From positions 1 through 27,545 of the IMG/VR virus record IMGVR_UViG_3300006754_000120: a stretch of 27,545 nucleotides of DNA, one strand, 5' to 3'. A program made the position numbers and the translations under genes. The notes beneath the pieces were generated by a model. It was given only the letters and a program-made list of their open reading frames with translations. It ran no database searches and was not told where the DNA came from. This DNA is from a virus. How positions within the stretch are numbered: the first letter of the stretch is position 1; each line of letters opens with the position of its first letter. This document shows, piece by piece, positions 7,617 through 18,200 of the stretch.

Positions 7617-9257
7617 ATGGCAAAATATATAGCACCAGAAGTTAAGGATATAAGTAGCAGCTTATCTTTAGAAGATACGATAAGAGCATTGGCTGATAGT
7701 GCTTTGACAGGCCTTGAGCATTATGCTAAATTAAAGGGTGCTGAAAATAGGTTTGATGTTAATGTTAACCTAAAATCATTAAATGCATCAGTAAAAGATT
7801 TAAAATGGACAACTTCAACTCCAGAAGACTTCGAGAATGCTCTTACAGCTGTTGATAACCTTATTAGTCCTGAGAGTATGAAAGGCCTGAATAATAGTAC
7901 TAAAGAAACTATATCAAGTGCTGCCACCATATATAAGTCTAAGATTGAAAAAGAGCAAGCCTTAAGAAGTCAAGCAGATGTTGCAGAAGCTGATTTAAAT
8001 ATATTGCTAAATAAATTAGACAGCTTGGGTAACAGTGCGTTAGGTAATAGTGAGTATGATACTGTAGAAGCTCTAGAGGTTCTTGAACAAATTAGACTAG
8101 CTAAGCAGCATAATATCAAAGAGATATCAAACTATTTAGATAAGCAAGCGTCAGAAAAACTTCTTCAAGGTAATAATGAACTAGCCACAAGAAACCTATT
8201 GCAATCAATAGATATGGATAGCACAAAGGAGGGTATTTCTCTAGAAGTATCTTCAGACCTAGCTAATTATTATAAAAAAGCTTTTGACTATCTTAACATG
8301 GAACAGACATCATTTGACAAGGAGACAGGAATGACTACCTTCAATGTGAAGGAAAATGATGAGCTGGCTACATGGAATGCATGGATGCTTGGGGATGACC
8401 CAAAAACAGCGAAGATTGAGAAGGGCTTATTTGGCACTGCAAAAGATGCATTTGATAAGTACCAAACTGCACAAGAAGAATTTAGCGAAGATATAAGCCA
8501 ATTCGATACAGGTGAAATAATAGGTATGGTAGACGAGGGTATCAATGCAAAATCATTAGGCTCAACTGAGCAAATTACATCTAAGAAGATAATTGATTAT
8601 TACTTTAGTGGGCAAGCGCCAGATAAGAATATGGATTATTATGAGTCAGAGTTAGGAGCTTACAATGCAGCAATGCATTTAAAGAATCAATTCCTTGAAG
8701 GAGATACTCCAGCTGATAGAGATATTAATGATGAGATGATAAAATATAGAAGTGACTTATACAAAAAAGGTGTTACCTCATTCGAGGCTCAAGAGGCTAA
8801 CGAAGCCCTCAAGAACGATGCTATTAATCGTGTTAATCGTGTGTATAGCGCTATTGGAATTTCTAAAATAGATGAGAAGTCTGAAGAGTTTTCACCCACA
8901 ATGGCTAAGGATATTAAAATAAATCTTGGTGAAGCTATGTATACGAATATAGATTGGGGTACTGGTGGGTCCGAAACAGAGCATATACCAAAAATAGAAG
9001 AGTTAAGAAAGGCTATGATTACAGGGAAAAATACTGATATAATCATGGAGCAACTTGTAGATGAATACCTTGATAGAGATGGAAGAGAGCTTAATAAAGA
9101 AAAAGTAATGCGTGCATTTGAAGTAATTGGTGAGATTGGCAATAAGCCAGAAATGATGGAAGCGGTAACTAGGTTCTACAATATATTAAGGGCTTTCGAT
9201 TCTACTGAAATGGTCTATCCATCAAGCGCAGATACAAACGATTCTTTTGCAGAATAG
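7617..9257 (+). CDS. Helical candidate internal virion protein (546 aa)
   Basis: This 546-aa protein appears almost wholly alpha-helical, acidic and free of cysteine, with long heptad-like runs of Leu, Lys, Glu and Asp and no membrane span or enzyme motif. It lies between the Cys-rich protein and the giant protein, where podoviruses keep internal-core/ejection proteins. AAGGA sits about 9 bases before ATG 7617. I infer a structural role inside the capsid or ejection conduit. No family is recognised. Confidence 0.55.
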   Translation: MAKYIAPEVKDISSSLSLEDTIRALADSALTGLEHYAKLKGAENRFDVNVNLKSLNASVKDLKWTTSTPEDFENALTAVDNLISPESMKGLNNSTKETISSAATIYKSKIEKEQALRSQADVAEADLNILLNKLDSLGNSALGNSEYDTVEALEVLEQIRLAKQHNIKEISNYLDKQASEKLLQGNNELATRNLLQSIDMDSTKEGISLEVSSDLANYYKKAFDYLNMEQTSFDKETGMTTFNVKENDELATWNAWMLGDDPKTAKIEKGLFGTAKDAFDKYQTAQEEFSEDISQFDTGEIIGMVDEGINAKSLGSTEQITSKKIIDYYFSGQAPDKNMDYYESELGAYNAAMHLKNQFLEGDTPADRDINDEMIKYRSDLYKKGVTSFEAQEANEALKNDAINRVNRVYSAIGISKIDEKSEEFSPTMAKDIKINLGEAMYTNIDWGTGGSETEHIPKIEELRKAMITGKNTDIIMEQLVDEYLDRDGRELNKEKVMRAFEVIGEIGNKPEMMEAVTRFYNILRAFDSTEMVYPSSADTNDSFAE

Positions 9258-9272
9258 AAATAAGGACTGATA

Positions 9273-12200
9273 ATGGCAACAAACCTTTCGTATGATGAGC
9301 AGATAGAAGCTTTATTAAATGCTGTCAATGACTATCAATCTCCCATTGATACATCTCCTCCTGTTGAAGTCGAGGATAAATATAACCTATCATGGGCTGA
9401 AGCTGCAGCTCAATTAAGAGGTATAGGCTATATACAGGAACATGACTGGACAGAAGAAGACTTTTCATTTATAGACCCTGTTACTAATGAGACATGGTAT
9501 AAAAATACCATTGCTAATGACAGACCTTTTTATAATCTCCTTGCTGAAAATATGGACAAGCCATTTGTCAGTAGACTATTTGATTCATCAGCGCCTTCAA
9601 TCCAAGGTCAAGATGATGAAGGAAATCTAGTTGATATAACTCACTTAATGGCATCATCTGATAATTTAGTATATCCTACAGTTGTTGCTAATCCCGATAA
9701 CCCATCCGAACTTATAGACCTTACAGATGTGGGGCTTGCTGGCCTCTGGGAAGGCATAGACCCTTATGACCATGCAATAAGTAGCGGCAATTATATTGAA
9801 TTTCCTGATGAGCGTAATGCTCGTGCATTTGGAGAACATTATAAGAACTTTATTCCTCCTAAGAAAGAGGAAGATAGAGTTAAGAATGGCTGGTCAAAAA
9901 AGAAGCCTATAGCTGTTACTGATGCGCAATTTGTAATGGGCTACCTCCAGCATAGAGAAGAAACTAATGGTGATGGCTGGGATAAATTAGAACGAATCAA
10001 TGAAGAGATTCCCATAGAAATTAGAGCGCATTTACCTGAAGGTCATAGACATTATTGGGAAGCTGGGTTAGGTGATATTGGTAAGCATGCGGCATGGAGC
10101 AAAATCTGGGGTGCAGCTTATGTTTTGCCTAGTGCAATAACAGGCCCTCTAGAGAGTATCTATTCTAAGAGTGAGGCTATCCTTGAAGCTGATTTCGGTA
10201 AGTTAGGAAGTGCAGTATATGATATAGCGATGGGTGAGAACCCTGATGAGATTCTCAATGGCTTTAAAGAGTGGAGAGCAGAAACAGGTAGAGTTGGTAA
10301 GGTGTTAGATGAAACTAGCAATACTATGGAATTAGTCCAAGACTATTTTGCTAAAAAGTCTGAGGCTGCATTTAAACAGCAAATGGATAACCCCAGATGG
10401 CAAGCATATAATGTCCATTTAGATAAAATTAGAGAAAAGAGTGTCCTCCCATGGAAAGATGACTTTATGGGTGTTGATGATTTTGGTACTTATTTATTAG
10501 ATGCAATGTCTTCTCAAGTTGCAACTTATGGAGCGGGGGCCGTAACCTTTGCAGCAACTAAAAGTATGCCTGCAACCTTAGCGGCAATAAGAGGCGGTGC
10601 ATTTATCATGGAAGGTACTGATGAATGGAGACAAGAGTATAGTCATTTCCGCGCTCAAGGTTTATCTCCACAAGAAGCTTCAGAAAGAGCATGGGTAGGA
10701 TATGTATTATATGGTACAGGCGCTGCTGCTATTGAAGGATGGGGTGCTAAACAATGGCTATCACCTAATGCCAGAGCATTACTGGAGAATGATAAAAAGA
10801 TTTTATGGGATAAAGTTAAGAATGTCGTAAGAAAGGTTCCGAAGACAGATAAGATTGGGAAAGTATTCCCTTCTGCTCCTAAGCGTGGTGCAGGTAAGTG
10901 GGCTACAGACTTAGGTAAGATGTCAGTAATAAGACCAGTAGCAGAATACATCACCGAGGGAAGTCAAAGATTATTTCAAGGTGTAGTGCAAGAAAGATAT
11001 ACTGATGTTAACTGGTCAGAAGCTTATGATGAAGCTAAGGAAGAGGCTAGAGCAGGTGCAGTATCCGCATTGTTTATGGGTGCTGGTGTAGATGTAACAA
11101 CTGGTTTATATGAAGCAACAACTGGTTATTCTGCCTATAAAGTGAAAAAAGAAAAGTCTCAATTCGACAGAAAGGTAAGCGAAGCTGAAGAAGCTGAGAT
11201 AGTAGATGAGAAGACTGAAGGTAAGCAGCCACATGAAGTAGTAGCGATGGCTACCATAGATAAGTTTATGGAGGGGGACAACTTTACCGAGGAGCAATTA
11301 GGTCCTGATGCATTTCAAAGATTAGAGAATCTCGACATAATAACAAGTCCTGATAATATATTAGATGCATTGAAACTTGGTGGTGAAGAAGCAATTATTG
11401 ATGCAGGTTATAGCGTTGAAGAAGTGCTTAATGAGATAGAATCTTACTATGGAGAATCTACCCCAGATATAAGGGCTAAAGCAGAATCGGCTATTAGAGG
11501 CAAGAAAACTCAAGATGAGGTTATACTACCAGGAGTAGAGGAATCTCCTGTTACAGGGCCTGTTACGGCTCCAGAACAGACCCAAGTTGCCCCTAAAGTT
11601 GTTATCCCAGGTGTACAAGTCGCTACTGCAGACGATTTTGATGTTGATACAACTGAAGATGAAGGAGTCGAAGAAGAGGTAGAAACAGCCCCTGTAATAA
11701 TTCCAGGAGTGACTGTAGCTACTGCTGATGATTTTTTTATTGATGATGAAGATGTTCCTACTGAAGTGCCAACGGGAGAAGCTCCAGTTGAAGGAAAGAA
11801 ACAATCACTTGTCGGACTAACACCATTGAAAAAGGAAGAAGCAATAAAAGATGCGTTTCCAATAAATCGTTCCAGTAAAAGTATAACTCAAATTAAAAAT
11901 ATGATGAATAGTTTTATGAGAAGATATAATAGTTGGGTAGATGATGAGGGAGTAACTAGGGTAGAGCTTGATGATTTTATTGCTAATATTAAGCTTGAAG
12001 ATTTTGCATTGATGATACAATTAGCAAATTCAAAAGAATACATGGACTCTCCTAAACTTATTGGTTACCATAAACCTTTGAATGCAGAGTTTCACAATCT
12101 GGTACTGAAGTTAGATGAGTTTACGATTCCTACTCAAAAAGAAGCTCCAGTTGAAGATACTAGAATTGCTAGGTTTGAAGAAAACTTTAAAGCATTATGG

Positions 12201-15200
12201 GGAGTAGAAGAAAGACCTGCGTTAGATGATATTATTAAGTTTGAGGGTAAAAATTATAAGATTATAGATGTTAAAGATGCAAGTGATGTAATGATACAGC
12301 AGATGCAAGATAATATTTTAGCTGGCCAAGAAGAAGGTATTTCAGGCATTGAAGATATAATGTCTAAAGAAGAATTTGAACAAACTGGGCTGTATCAATT
12401 ATTTAGCTTAGAAGAAGTTGAATTTAAAGGGAATTTAACATTTCCTGTTGGTGGAGACACAGTATTAATAGATGTTCCTATTAATGAACTTGTTGATAAA
12501 GGATTTACATTTAAGCCAGAAGGAGTTGAAGTACAACCTCCAGTTGCTGGCTATGACTTACAGCAAAGAGATATTGAGACTCAAAATAAACTTGAAGATG
12601 TTCCATTACCTCGTGGTTATAAGCATTATAAAGTTGCAATGGCAGATGTCCCCTTAGAAGGAGACAAGAGACCTAAGCTAGTTGCAGGTAAACCTATTAA
12701 ACTTAAAGGTTCTAAGAGAGAGTTTTTCTTATACAAGGATAAGGAAGAATATAAGGTAGTAGATTCTCGGACTGGAACATTCTTAGGTAGCTGGAGAGGG
12801 ACACAAAAAGATGCCATTGAGATAGCGCAAAGAAATTTAGATAAGGCCATTAAAAGTGGTGTATATAAAGATGCTATAGTTAGTACAGAGAGAAAACTAG
12901 CCTCTAGACCTCAGTATCAAACTATAGGTCAAGCAATAGGTGACTTACTAGATGAACAGGATTCAGGCTTTCCATTAATATCAGATGCTGATGAGCAATT
13001 TCAAAAGATTATAACTAAGCTTAAGAAAGATTTCCCAGATGTAATTACATTAGTAGTTGAGAATCTATATGATGACCATGGGATTGAAGTTGCAGGGATT
13101 GCATTTGAAAGTTTAGTTGCATGGTCTAATAGTAAGGCTACTTTAGATACTGCCCCTCACGAATACTTCCATGTATTATTTAATGCATTAAAGCATGTTG
13201 CTGAGATAGATGGCAACACTCAAGTGAAGGAACTTATTGATGGTGGGCTTAAAGAATTTGGCTGGAATGAAGAAGAGTTAGTACAAAAAGTTGCAGAGCT
13301 ATATACTGAAAAGGTTTTAACTGACAATGAAGGTGTTGTTGATAAATCATTAACAGCTAGACTTAAGACTTGGCTCCGTAAGGTATGGAATGCAATAAAG
13401 AAAGCCTTCGGCAAGAAGATAAAAGGTAAGACCTATGCTGAGCAATTAGCAGATATATTCTTTAATGCTACTGATAAATATGTAGATGTTGAAGATGTCA
13501 GGGTTAGTATCCCTGTATCTCAGCTAGTTCGTGATGCAAAGGCAAGATATGCGGGTGCAGGTTTTGCAGACCCTTTTAATCTTGAGAGTGAAGCACAATA
13601 CAATAAGCATGCTATAGGTCGAGTTCTTGCAATGCAAAGACTTGCTAGGCTCTCAGCTGTAGATTATAGCGTTAGGCCTTTACAGGAACTTGATAAGAAA
13701 TTTAATGTAAAGAAATATGCAAAGGGTATTAAAATTGACTCTGACCTTATTAGGGCTATTACTAAGAGATTGTCTGGTAGAGAATATCAGTTAATTAATA
13801 AGATAGTAACTGATAATGGCTTGATGGGTGAGAAGATGAGCATTGAAGATTTCAAAGCTATTGTTCTCTCATATTACTTCCCACTTAGAATACAAAGAGG
13901 GATGGCTAAGGATGAAGCTATTTCTCAAATGTACACATCCTTTGCATTGGACGATTTTAATAATGACTATGGGGAATGGAGCTTTAAGGTTCCTATTACT
14001 GTTAGAGAATCTCATCCGTGGTTTACGAAGTCAGATAATAATACTATTGGTTGGTTTAGAGGAGATAGTAACCCAGAGAATACTAAAGAATTTAGATTAC
14101 AAGAATTGCAATCTGATACATTCCAAAGAGATTTAGGTAAAGGGAACCAGCAATTAGCTATTCTAGGTCAAAAAGTTAGCAAAGAAGACCTTGCTATTCA
14201 AAATGACTTCCTTAAGAATATTGGACATGGCTCTTGGGAGAAGTTCTTATTTAATTCAGTAATGCAATTTCTTAATGACAATAACTATTCAAGTGTGTTG
14301 ATACCTTATGGCAATACAGTTAAAGAGATACAAAACTTTGATAAGATTGAAGAGAAATTAGAATCCTTACCTGCTGAGATTGAAGCTCAAGAATCTCTTG
14401 TTGATAAACTAGACGCGTCTCCTGAATATATTAAAGCCTTAAAAGAATTTAAAGCATTAGCTCCTAAAATCAAGAAGTTATTTAATGACAATAAGCTAGC
14501 AAGTATAATTGCTGAAAATGAAGGTGAACCTACTGTATGGACTTTTAATCAAATAGATGGCAGTAGCTGGAGTGTACAATGGCATTATGAGCCAGTAGAA
14601 CCTACAAGTAAAAAAGAGATTGCGAATGACAAACAGCTTTGGGATGACATTATATCAAACCCTTATAATTATGAATTTAAGTCTGTAGCTGGAATGGAAA
14701 CTTATTTACATAAAACGAAAGATAAAAATAAGACTGTTCGTAGATGGAGTGAGTTGAATAGTCCAGGGCAGGCAGGGCATGATGCATACTGGGATGCTAA
14801 TAGAGAACATACAAAACTAGATAAACTTAAGGATGATTTAGGTCATTATGTAAGGGCTAAAGGTTCAGTAGATAGGATTATACATAGATATGATATGTTT
14901 AAGAAGTTTATCTTAAAGAATCGTAAAGGATATGCTGAATTATATACTGATGATAAGGGAAGAAAATGGGTTAAAACATGGTTAACTGAAAAGGATGCTC
15001 TTGCTGTGCCAATGTATCAACAGTTAAAGAATGATACAGAGGCTTGGGATAAGGCTATGATACTTATCGATGGTGCTTATAGAGAGATGAGTAACGATGC
15101 TAAGGCATTAGGAAAGAAACTTCCATTGGGTGACTTTGTAAGGGTTATGAATGATGAACTACCTGACAGAGCATCTGATGTATTTAATGCATGGCTAAGA

Positions 15201-18200
15201 TTAAGGTTCCCTAATGGTCGTAATAGATTAATGTCTCAGACAGTTGAAGGTCCAGATGGAAGATTTATGTCTGAAGGAGACTTTGCTAAGAGCTTTGCTG
15301 GGGTATATAATGACTTTGAGGATGGGTTGTCTAAGATTGAATCCGATGACTATCTAATGTCTGCTAAGCATGGTGAAAGTGTCGAGAAAGTTTTCTTATC
15401 TGAGATAGGTGCTCAAATGAGCATTGAGGGATTTGCTAAATTTATGAATGCCGCTATCGATGCTGACTATAAAGATTGGTCAACCAATGAACTTCCAAGG
15501 CATGCACTTATTAGTTTTAATGCATTAACTCCTAAGCAGCAGCTTAATCTTAAAAGACTGTATGTGCGTGCAAATAGTGTAGTTACAGCGAATCAAGGTA
15601 AGGTTATGAATGTAAGAAACAACCTTATCTATAACGAATCTCTTATTGGTGGCTTGCAATTAAAGGGGCCAGTAAATCCATTCAATGAAGAGACAAGCTC
15701 AATGCGTGAGCCTAAGATGATTTATGAGATTGCTAATCCTGATATGAAGTCTCGATTACTTTGGTTGAATAAAACTGATATGTTTATTACCACGAATAGA
15801 GACCCTCTTGATATCTTCGGGACTAAGGACCGTACCTTTATCAAGGGAGCTCCTTATACTTTAGAAGAATGGGATGATTTTGAAGATAGATTAAATAAGT
15901 TTGTATATGAAGAGGATGATGTCTTTGGATTAGTGCCTTTATTCTCAAGGTCAGAGAAGGGCAAACTTGCATTTGCCGCTATTAGTAAGAAGCAATTAAA
16001 GATTGCATCAGACCCTAGGATTCTAAAGGCTTACTGGTCAGCAGAAATCAAGGCTTTTAAGGAGTCTAATGACTCCGTTGAAGATATTAAAGCATTCAAA
16101 GCTCAAATAAACAACTTCAATGGCTATAGAGAGGGCGAACAGAAGTTTAAGGACCCTCAGTGGCTTGCAGGAGAAATCGCTCGCTATGAGGCCTATAAAG
16201 AGCTCATGCCATTAAACATGATATCTGATGGTGCTAACTTCTTTAAGAGAATAGCTATTGTAACAACCCCTGTATTCACCTCTCCTTTAATGGAAGATAT
16301 AACAGGAGCTTACTTTGATTTTAATAATATAACATTTGTAGATAAGAATGGTGTTGAGCAGAAAGCTGTTGATATAGTCCCTGGATTTAAAGATAAAATG
16401 TCATATAGTGATGGAACTACTCTTATTGGAGCAAATACTTTTAACTTAGCTAGCAATGCATTTGGATTAGACAGAAGTAGGAAGATTATTAAGACTATCG
16501 TATGGAAATCTGATAAGTCTCTTGCAATGAAACATGAAATGCAATTACCCCCAGCAGGACTCAAGTTATATGAGGGATATGGTACTAAAGCACAGAAGCT
16601 TGTAGCTGAAGTTCGTAGTGATAATAACTTGTATGTTGGAGATAAGATTGTTAATATGATTTTCTCTGATGATGAAGCTAAGATATTTACAGGGAAGTCT
16701 GGTGATATAGTAACAGTAAGGGCTAATGAAATTGGGTTAATTAATTATGCATCAAAGCATGGCTCTGCTAAGTATCCAATACAATCTCTGAACTTTGTTG
16801 ATAATGAAGAAGTCCTCAGTAGCTTTAATGAGAATGTCTTACCTAGAATTAGAGAAAGACTAGGTAGAATGCTCCTACTTACAGGGCATCCAAAGGATAA
16901 TGCAGAAAGAATTTATGGTTGGTTAAAGACTCTTCGCTCTGATGATATTATGGCTCCATCTAATGTACTAGTAGAAAAGAATAAGGCTGCTAGATTAGGC
17001 ATGCATTCAGATAATGAGCCTATGTTAAATGTATTAATGAAGACTCAGTTAATTGAAGGTGCGCTGCAGGCTGACTTTACTGAAGGTGTTCAGTTGCACT
17101 CTGCTCCTGACTGGACTGATGTTGTGCCTGAAGGTTCTGTCTCTATTGCATTGGAAGATGCTAGAGCTGTATTAAAGCCTTACGCTCAGGCTAAAGGGTT
17201 AGATTTAAAAGTTATTGGTAAAGATTATCTAAAGAAAATCAATCAATGGTTGATTAATAATCCTATATATGTACGAGTATCTCGCTCACCTGTTGTTGGT
17301 ATAAATGGAGCTTACCCTGCAAGGGTTTCTGAGCTTCACGATAGAGGTGGTCAGATTTTATTAAATACAAGTCAAGGATATAAGAATCTTGAATTTGACT
17401 TTGATGGAGATACTATTCAATTAGATGTTATAGATGAAGCTGAGTATCTTGCATTGAATGAAATGTTAGATAAGGCATTAAAAGATGGTCGCGTACAAGC
17501 TATTGATTTAAATAAATATGAAAATGATGCTGCAACCTATTCAGATTTATCTAAGAGAGAAAATGCATATGTATTAGCTGAGAAGTTTGGTACAGGGGCT
17601 AGAGCCATTGGAGAGATATCTAATGTTCAGGCTGTACATGGGATGCTACAACATACATTTGGTTACATGGAAGTTACAAATGATGATGGTTCAGTAGAAT
17701 ATATCCATGTTAAAAAATATCAGCATAAAGAATTATTTGAAGAAGGTGGTCTAAATGAAGTAATGACTATTGAAACTCAAATAAGAACATGGCAGCAGGC
17801 AGCACTTGATAATGGTAAGTATTTATTGCTTGATGCTTGGGAATATAGTCAAGAGAAACTATTTAGAAAGTTATTTACTGTTACTAGTTTAGTTGATGGC
17901 AAATTAATAAGTGCTCATTCTTTGAATGATGCTCAATGGGATGCTATGAAGCCTCTAGTAGATATGTATAAAATTCCAGGTCGCATTCGTAATGGGGGTA
18001 CATTTAATGAACAATATAGAATGGATACACAATTAATAGAGAGCCAAAGATATCTTGAATTTACAAAAGATAGAGAAGGTTATTATAGACGAGTATTATA
18101 TAGCCCTGAGAATCAACCTAAAGATGCTGGCATTGCTGTTCCTGGTGAAGAAGTTTCAGGTCCAGTTACTGTAGGGAGACTTCAATTTAGGGATGCTAAA

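Noticed and set aside
8789-9142. 117-aa open frame on the minus strand inside the 546-aa gene
   Set aside because: Ser/Ile-rich shadow of an acidic helical protein, no ribosome-binding site or partner genes.
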